A stretch of 64,000 nt of DNA from Pseudomonas frederiksbergensis (GCF_000802155.2 NZ_JQGJ02000004.1:496001-560000), one strand, 5' to 3'; shown: positions 48,555 through 62,120, counted from the first letter of the stretch. Made by a program: numbers and translations. The notes: generated by a model from the letters alone, not told the origin.

Positions 48555-48788
48555 ATGCCGGTGTCCCATGATCTCTGCCAGGATCTGAAGTGCACAGAAG
48601 AAGACATCCTGAAAAAACGCCGCGAGGACGAGAGTCTCGACGCGCTGATCAAAAAATACGCCAAGCTTGATGCCGAGGTGGTAAAGGCCGAGAAACCACC
48701 CGCTGTGCTGTCCGACGCCGCTCTGGAGACGCTCAAGAAGGAACGGCTGCAGGTCAAGGACCAGATCGCCGCGCTGATGCAGAATTAG
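48555..48788 (+). CDS. DUF465 / YdcH-family protein (77 aa)
   Basis: A helical hairpin protein of DUF465 type: LKCTEEDILKKRREDESLD and LKKERLQVKDQIAALMQ, with two amphipathic helices around a short turn. TAAGGAGGTG immediately before ATG 48555 is a near-perfect ribosome site, so expression may be high. E. coli YdcH is of unknown function. Confidence 0.8.
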   Translation: MPVSHDLCQDLKCTEEDILKKRREDESLDALIKKYAKLDAEVVKAEKPPAVLSDAALETLKKERLQVKDQIAALMQN

Positions 48789-48816
48789 CCGTAACGGCCA
48801 TCTGCCAAGCGTTTTT

Positions 48817-48863
48817 GGGGTGAGGGAGCTTGCTCCCGTTGGGCCGCGAGGCGGCCCCACCCG
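48817..48863. repeat. GTGAGGGAGC-family hairpin pair
   Basis: GGGTGAGGGAGC-TT-GCTCCC is followed by GGGCCGC-GAG-GCGGCCC and a CCACCC end. The layout is a shortened relative of the 3010 and 62175 repeats. Confidence 0.65.
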
Positions 48864-48869
48864 AACTCA

Positions 48870-49733
48870 TCAGCCCAGCGGATCCCAGCGCTGGGACCAG
48901 TCGCTGCCGGTCTTGACGATGTCCCGCAGGACTTCGAATGCCTGCTGCAATGCTGCCGAATCCCGGTCCCTGGAATACACCAGATAAGTGGGGTAATTGA
49001 ATTCCGGCGCCTTGGCCACTCGCTCCAGGATGCCGCTGTCCAGGTAGCTCTGCACGACCCGGGTGCGGAAATAACCGCTGCCGCCGTTTTCCAGGATGTA
49101 CTGCAACGCCAGGGGGCCAAGATTGAACGTCACGGCGGCCTTGGCCTTGTCCGGCAGTGCCGTGTCGTGCTGCCGTCGGAAGTCGGCGCTCCAGTCGATG
49201 TAGACATAGGGCTCGGGGCGAGCGGCCAGGCGCACCAGGATCAGCTTTTCTTCCAGCAATTGCTCGACTTGCAGCCTCGGCCAATACTCGGGCTGATACA
49301 CCACCGCGGCATCCAGCAGCCCCAATTCCAATTGCTGCAACAGTTTCTCGCCGTCGCGGATGTCCATGCGCAGGGCATGGCCGGGGATCTTCTGGCGCAG
49401 CTCCCCGGCCCAGGCAAGCATCAACGGATTGCACAAGCTGACCTCGCCACCAAGATGCAAGACGTTGCGATAGCCCTCGGGCAATGGCAGGTCGCGACGG
49501 GCGGCTTCCCAGGTCTGCACGAGCTGGTTGGCATAGACCACGAAGGCTTCGCCATCGGTGGTCAGTCGTGCGCCGGCGCGGTTGCGCACGAACAACGCGC
49601 AGCCGAGTTGACTTTCGAGCTTCTGTACCCGGGCGGTGATCGCCGTCTGGGTGACATGCAGTTTTTCCGCCGCAGCGGCAAGGCTGCCATGGCGAACTAT
49701 TTCCAGAAAGGTACGGGCGAGGTCGATGTCCAT
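48870..49733 (-). CDS. LysR-type transcriptional regulator
   Basis: The 287-aa protein has an HTH at residues about 3-60 (HGSLAAAAEKLHVTQTAITARV) and an effector domain starting LHLGGEVSLCNPL. No divergent target gene is adjacent: upstream lies the terminator of the SCP2 gene, which runs in the same direction, so the target is unknown and may be elsewhere. Confidence 0.87.
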   Translation of the reverse strand: MDIDLARTFLEIVRHGSLAAAAEKLHVTQTAITARVQKLESQLGCALFVRNRAGARLTTDGEAFVVYANQLVQTWEAARRDLPLPEGYRNVLHLGGEVSLCNPLMLAWAGELRQKIPGHALRMDIRDGEKLLQQLELGLLDAAVVYQPEYWPRLQVEQLLEEKLILVRLAARPEPYVYIDWSADFRRQHDTALPDKAKAAVTFNLGPLALQYILENGGSGYFRTRVVQSYLDSGILERVAKAPEFNYPTYLVYSRDRDSAALQQAFEVLRDIVKTGSDWSQRWDPLG

Positions 49734-49785
49734 ATTCAGGCCGAGGCGGATGGAACGTGCATTGTAAGAGTTTCAGGCGAGAAAC

Positions 49786-49813
49786 AAAAAATCCCGCCAC
49801 GAGGGCGGGATTT
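49786..49813 (-). terminator. Rho-independent terminator of the SCP2 gene
   Basis: Minus-strand AAATCCCGCC, loop, GGCGGGATTT then a T-run. Confidence 0.85.
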
Positions 49814-49840
49814 GGGTACAGCCAGGATTCGGACCCGATC

Positions 49841-50158
49841 TCAGGCTGGGAACAGCTCGGACAGTTTCATCGACAGCATCATGTCGCCTTCAACCCGCAG
49901 CTTGCCGCCCATGAACGCCTGCATGCCGTCGGTTTCGCCGCTGACGATGCCCTTGAGGGTCTCGCTGTCCAGGACCAGCGTGCAGTTGGCGTCTGGATTC
50001 TCGCCTTCTTGAATGTCGCAAGTGCCGTCCTTGACGATCAGGGCATACTGCTTGTCTTCGTCGGTGATGTTGAAACCGAATACCAGGTCCAGGCCGGCAG
50101 CGGCGGCTGGGTTGAACTTGGCTTGCATGGCTTTTACGGCGTCGGCTACGGAGGTCAT
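49841..50158 (-). CDS. SCP2 sterol-binding-domain protein
   Basis: The 105-aa single-domain protein has the SCP2 fold: VFGFNITDEDKQYALIV, a beta sheet over an alpha cover, and the hydrophobic DGMQAFMGGKLRVEGDMMLSMKLSELF end. It probably binds acyl chains or lipids in the cytosol. ATG 50158 has AAGGA in front. It lies 52 bases from a histidine phosphatase gene on the same strand; the two are often found together. Confidence 0.9.
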   Translation of the reverse strand: MTSVADAVKAMQAKFNPAAAAGLDLVFGFNITDEDKQYALIVKDGTCDIQEGENPDANCTLVLDSETLKGIVSGETDGMQAFMGGKLRVEGDMMLSMKLSELFPA

Positions 50159-50210
50159 GGTTTCGATCCTTATTCGGGGTGATACAGCAAGGGTCTACAG
50201 CGAACCGGAC

Positions 50211-50921
50211 TCAGCGGAAGGTGATGAGGTCCGGGGTCTTCAACAGCTGCAGGTGGGCATGACTGTTGAAGGAAGCCAGGGCCACCTCGCGCCCCCTGAA
50301 TTTCAGTTGGTTGAGCGAGGTGTTGACGATCTGCCAGTTCAGCTCGAAGGCCTGTCTGGCGGGCATCTGGGTAATCAGGTGGAGCAGGGCGGTGATGGTC
50401 CCGCCGGACGTGAACACGGCGATCTTGTGGGTCTTGTCGGCATTGTCGAGGATGCGGTGCAGGCCAGCCTGGACTCGCTCGACGAAACCCAGCCAGCTTT
50501 CGAGGCCCGGTGGGTCGTATCGACCGCTGAGCCAGCGCTCGACGATCAGGGCGAAGATGCGTTGGAATTCGGCGCGGTTCTGCGCGGCGTTGCGCAAGAT
50601 GTCGAGAGCTTCGGGCTCCTGGGACAGCATGTCCGGCAGCAGGGCGCGGATCACCGCGTCAGCATCGAATTCGTTGAAGGCAGCGTCGATTTCCAGTTCG
50701 GGAACCGGCAGGCCGGCGGTAGTCATCTGGCCCAGCGCGCCGGTGGCGGTGTCTTGCTGGCGACGCAGGTCACCCGAGAGGCAGCGATCGAACACGACAC
50801 CCAGTTCCGCCAGGTGACTGCCCAGCACTTGCGCCTGGCGAATGCCATTGGGCGAAAGGACATCGTAGTCATCCGCACCAAAGGAGGCCTGGCCATGTCG
50901 AATCAGATAAATGCTGCCCAC
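50211..50921 (-). CDS. Histidine phosphatase (phosphoglycerate mutase-like) family protein
   Basis: The 236-aa protein has the RHG motif (SIYLIRHGQASFG), the second His in FTSGGTI (His replaced by Ser-Gly-Gly-Thr, as in some members) and the Arg/Glu core. I take GTG 50921; a longer TTG start at 50984 is less likely. The substrate is unknown. Same strand as the SCP2 gene, a common pairing in Pseudomonas. Confidence 0.8.
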   Translation of the reverse strand: MGSIYLIRHGQASFGADDYDVLSPNGIRQAQVLGSHLAELGVVFDRCLSGDLRRQQDTATGALGQMTTAGLPVPELEIDAAFNEFDADAVIRALLPDMLSQEPEALDILRNAAQNRAEFQRIFALIVERWLSGRYDPPGLESWLGFVERVQAGLHRILDNADKTHKIAVFTSGGTITALLHLITQMPARQAFELNWQIVNTSLNQLKFRGREVALASFNSHAHLQLLKTPDLITFR

Positions 50922-51147
50922 GTCCGCGTCATCCCGGTACGTTGAAGGTTTGGCGAGGTTATGAGGATGGCGGTGGCCTGTCAATGAAAAAACATACGCT
51001 TGTTTGAAATGCTCGTTACAGCCTTATCGTGGCGTGTCCAAGCGAACGTAACCACAGATTTCATGGCTGGCAGCAGGGCAGGCGCATGGGTATGCTGGCA
51101 GCGTTACGCGCCTGCGTTCAGTGGCGCATTGCATTTAAGGAGTCGCT

Positions 51148-52178
51148 GTGGAGTTTTTTGTCGAATACGCCGGTTTCCTGGCCAAGACGGTGACATTGGT
51201 GATTGCCATCCTGGTGGTCATGGCCAGTTTCGCTGCGCTGCGCAGCAAGGGGCGGCGCAAGTCGGTGGGGCAGTTGCAAGTCAGCAAGCTCAACGACTTC
51301 TATAAAGGACTGCGTGAGCGCCTGGAGCAGACCCTGCTGGACAAGGACCAGCTCAAGGCCCTGCGCAAGAGCCAAGGCAAGGCGGAAAAAGCCGAGAAAA
51401 ACAAAAGGACAAACCGGCGGCCAAGTCCCGGGTCTTCGTGCTGGATTTCGACGGTGACATCAAGGCATCCGCCACCGAAAGCCTGCGCCACGAAATCACG
51501 GCGCTGCTGACCCTGGCGACCCCGAAGGACGAAGTGGTCCTGCGCCTGGAAAGCGGTGGCGGCATGGTCCACAGCTACGGCCTGGCCTCGTCGCAACTGG
51601 CGCGGATCCGCCAGGCTGGCGTGCCGTTGACGGTGTGCATCGACAAGGTGGCGGCCAGCGGCGGCTACATGATGGCGTGCATCGGCGAGAAGATCATCAG
51701 CGCCCCGTTCGCCATTCTCGGCTCCATCGGCGTCGTGGCCCAGTTGCCCAACGTCAACCGCCTGCTGAAGAAACACGACATCGATTTCGAAGTGCTGACC
51801 GCTGGCGAGTACAAACGCACCTTGACGGTGTTTGGCGAGAATACCGAGAAGGGCCGGGAGAAATTCCAGGAAGACCTGGACATCACCCATGAGCTGTTCA
51901 AGAACTTCGTCGCCACTTACCGTCCGCAACTGGCAATCGACGAAGTGGCCACCGGCGAAGTCTGGCTCGGTGTTGCCGCGCTGGAAAAGCGCCTGGTAGA
52001 CGAGCTCAAGACCAGCGATGAATACCTGGCCGAACGAGCCAAGGGCGCCGAGCTTTATCACCTGCACTATGCCGAGCGCAAAAGCCTGCAGGAGCGCATC
52101 GGCATGGCAGCGAGCGGTTCGGTGGATCGGGTGTTGCTCAATTGGTGGAGCCGTTTGACCCAGCAGCGGTTCTGGTAA
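51148..52178 (+). pseudogene. sohB: SohB-type S49 protease, interrupted by a -1 frameshift
   Basis: GTG 51148 with AAGGAG opens a frame that reads as SohB (membrane helix residues about 8-28: AKTVTLVIAILVVMASFAAL; LQVSKLNDFYKGLRERL) to about residue 84. From 51405 the correct continuation (KPAAKSRVFVLDFDGDIKAS) lies in the -1 frame and runs to 52178, with the S49 catalytic Ser in KVAASGGYM and Lys in EYKRTLT. The shift falls at GAGAAAAACAAAAGG, so one A is missing against the 343-codon gene. It may be a sequence error, a real mutation or a recoding site. Confidence 0.85.
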
Positions 52179-52231
52179 CTAGCCAGAAAGTGCTGGCGCC
52201 CACAATGGATTCGAGGTGGGCTTGCTCACAA

Positions 52232-52269
52232 AAAAAGCCCTGGACCGGTCACCCGGTCCAGGGCTTTTT
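52232..52269. terminator. Bidirectional rho-independent terminator
   Basis: AAAAAGCCCTGGACCGG, loop TCAC, exact complement then TTTTT; between convergent sohB and the DUF934 gene. Confidence 0.88.
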
Positions 52270-52282
52270 CATGCATCAGGTT

Positions 52283-52777
52283 TCAGCGACGACGAAACAG
52301 CGGCAGCGGCTCGTCAGTGGCGGCCTGATAAGTCACCGAGAAATCCTTGAGGCTTTCAAGGGCTTCGTACGGGTCCTTGTCGGCACGCAGGGCAAAGGCG
52401 TCGAACCCGCAACGGCGCATGTAGAACAACTGGTCGCGCAGCACGTCGCCAATGGCGCGCAATTCACCCTTGAAACCATAGCGTTCACGCAACAGGCGGG
52501 CATTGGAGTAGCTGCGCCCATCGGTGAAGGCCGGGAAGTTCAGGGCGATGACTTGGAGCTGGTTGGCGTCATCACCGATTTCTTCCGCTTCCTCGTCGGC
52601 GTCCAGCCACACACCCAGGCCGCCGTCGCGGGCCTTGAGGGCGTGGGCGTGATCGCGCCAGAGGGCCAGGGGCACGATCAGATCGTCGCAGTTGGAAATG
52701 CCATCGAGAGTCGCGTCCTTGGGCAGCAGGTGCCAGGTCTCGTCGATGACTTCGTTGTTCTTAATGATTCGCTGCAT
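52283..52777 (-). CDS. DUF934 protein, partner of sulfite reductase
   Basis: The 164-aa DUF934 protein (LPLALWRDHAHAL; ALNFPAFTDGRSYSNARLLRERYGFKGELRAIGDVLRDQ) nearly always follows cysI in Gammaproteobacteria and is thought to help sulfite reductase; the precise activity is unknown. It overlaps the cysI end by 17 bases and is co-translated with it. Confidence 0.88.
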   Translation of the reverse strand: MQRIIKNNEVIDETWHLLPKDATLDGISNCDDLIVPLALWRDHAHALKARDGGLGVWLDADEEAEEIGDDANQLQVIALNFPAFTDGRSYSNARLLRERYGFKGELRAIGDVLRDQLFYMRRCGFDAFALRADKDPYEALESLKDFSVTYQAATDEPLPLFRRR

Positions 52778-54419
52778 AGACGCGTTCCTTGAAGAGGTCG
52801 ATGCCGATACGTTGATAAGTGTCGATGAAACGCTCGTCTTCGGTACGTTGTTCGATGTACACGTCGATCAGCTTCTCGATCACGTCCGGCATGTCATCCT
52901 GGGCAAACGATGGGCCGAGGATCTTGCCCAGGCTGGCGTCGCGGCTGCCGCTGCCGCCGAGGGAGACCTGGTAGAACTCTTCGCCTTTCTTGTCCACGCC
53001 GAGGATGCCGATGTGGCCGACGTGGTGGTGGCCACAGGCGTTCATGCACCCGGAAATGTTCAGGTCCAGTTCGCCGATGTCGAACAGGTAGTCCAAGTCG
53101 TCGAAACGGCGCTGGATCGATTCGGCGATCGGGATCGACTTGGCGTTCGCCAGGGAGCAGAAGTCGCCACCCGGGCAGCAGATCATGTCGGTCAGCAGGC
53201 CGATGTTCGGCGTGGCAAAGCCTTGTTCGCGCAGCTCGCCCCACAGGGTGAACAACTGGCTCTGTTCAACGTCCGCCAGGATGATGTTCTGCTCGTGGGA
53301 GGTGCGCAGTTGGCCGAAGCTGTAGCGCTCGGCCAGGTCGGCCACGGCGTCCAGTTGCTTGTCGGTGATGTCGCCAGGCGCAACGCCGGTTGGTTTCAGC
53401 GACAGGGTCACCGCAACGTAGCCCGGCTTCTTGTGCTTGAGGGTGTTGCGAGTACGCCAGCGGGCGAAACCCGGGTGTTCCTTGTCGAGGGCAGCCAGTT
53501 CGCCGTCCTGGTTGTCCAGGGCCTTATAGGCTGGATCGACGAAGTGCTTGGCGACACGATGCACTTCGGCTTCGGTCAGGGTGGTCTGGCCGCCACGCAG
53601 GTGGACCATCTCGGCCTCGACCTTCTCGGCGAACACTTCAGGCGTCAGGGCCTTGACCAGGATCTTGATCCGCGCCTTGTACTTGTTGTCGCGACGGCCA
53701 TAACGGTTGTACACCCGCAGGATGGCGTCGAGGTAACTGAGCAAGTCCTGCCACGGCAGGAATTCGTTGATGAACGCGCCGACCACCGGTGTACGGCCCA
53801 GGCCGCCGCCCACCAGCACACGGAAGCCCAGCTCGCCGGCGGCGTTGTAGACCGTCTCCAGGCCGATGTCATGGACTTCGATGGCCGCGCGGTCCGAGCT
53901 CGATCCGTTGATGGCGATCTTGAACTTGCGCGGCAGATAGGCAAATTCGGGGTGGAACGTCGTCCATTGACGAACGATTTCGCACCATGGACGTGGATCG
54001 ATCAGCTCGTCGGCCGCGACGCCGGCAAACTGGTCGGTGGTGACGTTGCGCAGGCAGTTGCCGCTGGTCTGAATCGCGTGCATCTGCACGGTGGCCAGTT
54101 CGGCCAGGATCTCAGGGACATCTTCCAGGGCCGGCCAGTTGTACTGGACGTTCTGCCGGGTACTGATGTGGGCGTAGCCCTTGTCATAGTCGCGGGCAAT
54201 CTGGGCCAGCTTGCGCACCTGGCGCGAGGTCAGTTGGCCATAAGGCACGGCCACGCGCAGCATCGGCGCGAAGCGCTGGATATACAGGCCATTCTGCAAG
54301 CGCAGAGGGCGGAACTCTTCTTCGCTCAGCTCGCCTGCCAGATAGCGTCGGGTCTGATCACGGAACTGCTTGACGCGGTCCTCGATGATCCGCTGATCGT
54401 ACTCGTCATATACGTACAT
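52761..54419 (-). CDS. cysI: Sulfite reductase, haemoprotein (siroheme / 4Fe-4S) component
   Basis: The 552-aa enzyme reduces sulfite to sulfide with six electrons. Two nitrite/sulfite-reductase half-domains are present, with the 4Fe-4S/siroheme cysteines in MICCPGGDFCSLANA and SGCMNACGHHHVGHIG. It is the single-chain ferredoxin- or NADPH-linked type; no cysJ is adjacent. ATG 54419 has a weak ribosome site; an upstream frame to 54509 is not supported. The 291-base region before it is AT-rich and holds a weak Fur-like match (13/19) at 54600-54618. Sulfur limitation control by CysB is expected but no site was proved. Confidence 0.93.
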   Translation of the reverse strand: MYVYDEYDQRIIEDRVKQFRDQTRRYLAGELSEEEFRPLRLQNGLYIQRFAPMLRVAVPYGQLTSRQVRKLAQIARDYDKGYAHISTRQNVQYNWPALEDVPEILAELATVQMHAIQTSGNCLRNVTTDQFAGVAADELIDPRPWCEIVRQWTTFHPEFAYLPRKFKIAINGSSSDRAAIEVHDIGLETVYNAAGELGFRVLVGGGLGRTPVVGAFINEFLPWQDLLSYLDAILRVYNRYGRRDNKYKARIKILVKALTPEVFAEKVEAEMVHLRGGQTTLTEAEVHRVAKHFVDPAYKALDNQDGELAALDKEHPGFARWRTRNTLKHKKPGYVAVTLSLKPTGVAPGDITDKQLDAVADLAERYSFGQLRTSHEQNIILADVEQSQLFTLWGELREQGFATPNIGLLTDMICCPGGDFCSLANAKSIPIAESIQRRFDDLDYLFDIGELDLNISGCMNACGHHHVGHIGILGVDKKGEEFYQVSLGGSGSRDASLGKILGPSFAQDDMPDVIEKLIDVYIEQRTEDERFIDTYQRIGIDLFKERVYAANH

Positions 54420-54710
54420 ATAAGTCTCGGTCTCAGGCTTGGGCCGATCAGAAACAGCTGCATGTTGGCTCGCTGGAATCGGGTTCTGCCTCGGCAATTC
54501 TGCGCGCACGGCCGCGCACTCCTAGGGGAGCCGGTGCAAGATACCTGTTTTGGGTTATGCGCAAAAGTGATGTTTGAGTATATGTAAAGAACCAAATCGA
54601 CTAATGAGATTGATTATTGCCTAACCCACATTTGTCGTGCGGGCAATCATCGTCTTAACTGTGGACGAGTCCCTATGCAATCACCTACAAAACCGACAAG
54701 AGGCGATGCA

Positions 54711-54824
54711 ATGAGCAATCCGACCAAAGCAAGGAAAAGCGACAGCACTGTTGATGCCTGGGCCATTCTGTTCCTGATTATCCTGGTGGTGGGCACCGCA
54801 GTGTTCTGGGTCAGTCATCAATAA
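54711..54824 (+). CDS. Small single-span membrane protein (37 aa)
   Basis: ATG 54711 with AGAGG upstream encodes a basic N-terminus (MSNPTKARKSDS) and one membrane helix (AWAILFLIILVVGTAVFWV), then SHQ and TAA. The N-in/C-out basic-inside layout is ideal for a small regulatory membrane peptide. It is divergent from cysI. I recall similar short proteins annotated as hypothetical in Pseudomonas. Confidence 0.6.
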   Translation: MSNPTKARKSDSTVDAWAILFLIILVVGTAVFWVSHQ

Positions 54825-54846
54825 TTTGTCGTCAACGCAATCCCAA

Positions 54847-54936
54847 TGTGGGAGCGGGCTTGCTCGCGAAAACGGTGTTTCAGTCAACATCGACAGTGAC
54901 TGACACACCGTTTTCGCGAGCAAGCCCGCTCCCACA
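54847..54936. repeat. Perfect REPIN (32-bp arms)
   Basis: Left arm 54847-54878 (TGTGGGAGCGGGCTTGCTCG...) and right arm 54905-54936 are exact reverse complements around a 26-base centre. The centre itself carries CAGTCA...TGACTG. The perfect arms suggest recent activity. Confidence 0.88.
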
Positions 54937-54960
54937 AGGTTGTGTCGCAGGTAGATAGAG

Positions 54961-55170
54961 CTACAACCCCGCCAGATGCACCACCAGCTTGACGATGCCA
55001 AACAGCGTCAGGGCGAAGATCACCGTGAACACGATGCCAAGGATCACGAAGTGACTCGGCTTGCCATGGGTGAAATCCCGGGCGCGGTTCTTGCCGCTCT
55101 GCACACCGAACGCGGCGGCAAGCACGCTGTGCATCATCTGCAACAGCGTTGGCGGTTTGTTGTCGTCCAT
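54961..55170 (-). CDS. DUF2970 small membrane protein (69 aa)
   Basis: ATG 55170 with GAGGG five bases upstream gives a 69-aa protein: soluble MDDNKPPTLLQMMHSVLAAAFGVQSGKNRARDF start (given in parts: LLQMMHSVLAAAFGVQ), then one membrane helix near the end (VILGIVFTVIFALTLFGIV). DUF2970 is found next to core genes in many Gammaproteobacteria; function unknown. An upstream start at 55188 is less likely. Confidence 0.85.
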   Translation of the reverse strand: MDDNKPPTLLQMMHSVLAAAFGVQSGKNRARDFTHGKPSHFVILGIVFTVIFALTLFGIVKLVVHLAGL

Positions 55171-55218
55171 AAATCCCTCGTCTGCCATGGGTTTGGGACA
55201 AGCATAGACAACCCATGG

Positions 55219-55249
55219 AAAAAGATCGCAGCGCGCCAAGGCTGCGATC
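55219..55249 (-). terminator. Rho-independent terminator of metH
   Basis: Minus-strand GATCGCAGC, loop, GCTGCGATC, then TTTTT. Confidence 0.85.
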
Positions 55250-55262
55250 CGTTCTGAAGGAC

Positions 55263-58973
<3,711 letters not shown>

Positions 58974-59054
58974 AGGACTACCCGGAAAAAAAGACCATTA
59001 CGAAGGCCCGGATAATAGCAAACCTGCGTAGGATTTGATCATGTGAGGCTTTTG

Positions 59055-59071
59055 CATGAAAGCTGCTCATG
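59055..59071. promoter_or_regulatory. 17-bp palindrome shared with cobM, between metH and cti
   Basis: CATGAAAGCTGCTCATG (minus strand CATGAGCAGCTTTCATG). It matches 63099-63115 at 15 of 17 bases. TGAAAGCTGCTCA within it also partly fits the MetR pattern TGAANNTNNTTCA. Confidence 0.6.
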
Positions 59072-59128
59072 TTTGCAAGGCGATGCTGGCCCGGTAGAAT
59101 CGCCGAATTATCTCTTAGGGACCGAGAC

Positions 59129-61420
59129 ATGCCGTACCGCGTCTTATTCGGCAGTCTGTTGCTGCTGTTGTCTTTTACCGCAGCCGCCGGGAATCCCACT
59201 CCCGCGATTTCCTACGCCCGCGACATCCAGCCGATCTTCACAGAGAAATGCGTGGCCTGTCATGCCTGCTACGACTCTCCCTGCCAGTTGAACCTGGGCA
59301 GCGGCGAAGGTGCGGCACGAGGGGCGAGCAAGCTGTCGGTGTACGACGGCGAACGACGCCAGGCCGCCGATCCGACTCGGTTGTTCTATGATGCGTCCGG
59401 CCAGCGGGCCTGGCAGCGCAAGGGTTTCTATTCGGTCATCGATGCCCAGGGCAGCCAGGCTGCGTTGATGGCCCGCATGCTGGAGCTAGGGCACAGCACG
59501 CCATTGCAGCCGAACGCCAAGTTGCCCGAAGACATCGTGCTTGGGCTCAATCGCAACAACAGTTGCCCGATGCCAGACCAATTTGAAGCCTACGCGGCTA
59601 TCCATCCAAAGGAAGGCATGCCTCTGGCGGTCACTGGCCTGACCGATCAGCAATACCAGACGCTGCAGCGCTGGCTGGCCGCCGGCGCGCCTATCGACCA
59701 GCAGGCCTTGGCACCGAGCGCCGCCGAAGCCCTGCAGGTGGTGCAATGGGAAAACCTGCTCAACGCCCCCGGCGCACGGGAAAGCCTGGTGGGCCGCTGG
59801 TTGTTCGAACATTGGTTTTTAGCGCACATCTATTTCAAGGGCGGCGAGCCGGGGCATTTCTTCCAGTGGGTGCGTTCGCGCACGCCCACCGGCCAGCCGA
59901 TCGACCTGATCAACACCCGTCGCCCCAACGATGACCCCGGTACCCGCATCTATTACCGGCTGTGGCCGGTGCAGGGGGTGATCGTGCACAAGACCCATAT
60001 CACCTATGGCTTGAGCGCGGCAAAAATGGCGCGGATCAAGAGCCTGTTCTATAGCGGCAACTGGCAGGTCAGCGCGTTGCCGGGCTACGGGCCGGAGCGC
60101 CGGGCCAATCCGTTTTCCACGTTCGAGGCGATCCCGGCCCAGGCCCGCTACCAATTCATGCTCGATAACGCCGAGTATTTCGTGCGTACCTTCATCCGCG
60201 GTCCGGTGTGCCGGGGCCAGATCGCCACGGACGTGATTCGCGATAACTTCTGGGCGCTGTTCCAGGCGCCCGAGCACGACCTGTACATCACCGACCCGAA
60301 CTACCGCGGCCAGGCCACGCCGCTACTGGCGATGCCGGGGCAGAACGATGACGTGGGGAGTGTCGTCAGCCTCTGGCTCGACTATCGCGACAAGCGCAAC
60401 GAATACGAAGCCCTGCGCCGCGACAGTTACGCCGAGCTGCCGGCGCCGAGCTGGTCGACGCTGTGGGCCGGCAATGACAATGCGCTGCTGAGCATCTTCC
60501 GGCATTTCGACAGTGCCTCGGTGACCAAGGGCTTGATTGGCGACGTGCCGCAGACGATGTGGCTGTTCGACTTCCCGCTGCTGGAGCGCACCTATTATCA
60601 ACTGGCGGTGAATTTCGACGTGTTCGGCAACGTCTCCCACCAGGCCCAGACCCGGCTGTATTTCGACTTGATCCGCAATGGCGCGGAACAGAATTTCCTG
60701 CGCCTGATGCCAGCCGATTCCCGCGAGGGCTATCTGGACGACTGGTATCAGGCTGGAGGGAAGTTCAAGATGTGGCTCGATTACGAGGCGATCGACGACG
60801 ATAAACCGACGGCCCTCAAGCTCAGCGAGGCGGACCCCAAGCGCGATTTCGCCCATCAGTTGCTGGCCCATTATGGCGAACTGAACGCTCGTCCCGATCC
60901 GATCAATCGCTGCGACGGCGCCTATTGCTCGCGCCCGAACATCGATCCAACGCTGCAGAACGCCGAGCAGGCGTTAAATCGCTTGGTGTCACGCCCGGCG
61001 GCGGGCTTGAAGGTGATCGACCAATTGCCGGAGGCGACGATGCTGCGCGTCGAAACCGCGAGCGGTCGCCGTGAGGTCTACAGCCTGCTGCGCAACCGCG
61101 CCCACAGCAACGTGGCGTTCCTGCTGGGCGAAGAAAGCCGCTACCAGCCAGGGTTGGACACGCTGACCATCTACCCGGGTGTGCTCAGCAGCTATCCGAA
61201 CTTCATCTTCAACATCCCCGCCGGGCAGGTGCCGGCGTTCGTCGATGCAATGGAACGCGCGCCGGACGCAGCGGCATTCGAGCGCATCGTCGAGCGCTGG
61301 GGGATCCGGCGCAGTCACCCGCAGTTCTGGCAGTATTTCCATGACTTGAGCCGATACATCCAGGAAACCGACCCCGTGGAAGCGGGCGTACTCGACATGA
61401 ATCGCTACCAGAACCTCTGA
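59129..61420 (+). CDS. cti: Cis-trans fatty acid isomerase (haem protein)
   Basis: The 763-aa periplasmic enzyme turns cis-unsaturated phospholipid acyl chains into trans to stiffen the membrane under solvent or heat stress. The Sec signal peptide (VLFGSLLLLLSFTAAAG) is followed by the c-type haem motif CVACHAC near residue 44. ATG 59129 has AGGGA upstream. P. putida Cti is of the same length. It is known as constitutive and controlled by activity, not by transcription. It is divergent from metH. Confidence 0.93.
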   Translation: MPYRVLFGSLLLLLSFTAAAGNPTPAISYARDIQPIFTEKCVACHACYDSPCQLNLGSGEGAARGASKLSVYDGERRQAADPTRLFYDASGQRAWQRKGFYSVIDAQGSQAALMARMLELGHSTPLQPNAKLPEDIVLGLNRNNSCPMPDQFEAYAAIHPKEGMPLAVTGLTDQQYQTLQRWLAAGAPIDQQALAPSAAEALQVVQWENLLNAPGARESLVGRWLFEHWFLAHIYFKGGEPGHFFQWVRSRTPTGQPIDLINTRRPNDDPGTRIYYRLWPVQGVIVHKTHITYGLSAAKMARIKSLFYSGNWQVSALPGYGPERRANPFSTFEAIPAQARYQFMLDNAEYFVRTFIRGPVCRGQIATDVIRDNFWALFQAPEHDLYITDPNYRGQATPLLAMPGQNDDVGSVVSLWLDYRDKRNEYEALRRDSYAELPAPSWSTLWAGNDNALLSIFRHFDSASVTKGLIGDVPQTMWLFDFPLLERTYYQLAVNFDVFGNVSHQAQTRLYFDLIRNGAEQNFLRLMPADSREGYLDDWYQAGGKFKMWLDYEAIDDDKPTALKLSEADPKRDFAHQLLAHYGELNARPDPINRCDGAYCSRPNIDPTLQNAEQALNRLVSRPAAGLKVIDQLPEATMLRVETASGRREVYSLLRNRAHSNVAFLLGEESRYQPGLDTLTIYPGVLSSYPNFIFNIPAGQVPAFVDAMERAPDAAAFERIVERWGIRRSHPQFWQYFHDLSRYIQETDPVEAGVLDMNRYQNL

Positions 61421-61422
61421 AC

Positions 61423-61463
61423 AAGCAGCCGACGGCGGGCCCTTGCGCCGTCGGCTGCTTTCC
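61423..61463 (+). terminator. Rho-independent terminator after cti
   Basis: AAGCAGCCGACGGCG, loop, exact complement, then TTCC. Confidence 0.75.
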
Positions 61464-61466
61464 TGA

Positions 61467-62120
<654 letters not shown>

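Noticed and set aside
54600..54618. Fur-like site upstream of cysI
   Set aside because: 13 of 19 matches; mentioned under cysI but too weak to call.
58974..59128. Cobalamin riboswitch before metH
   Set aside because: The gap is short and no B12-box-like sequence or long conserved fold is visible.
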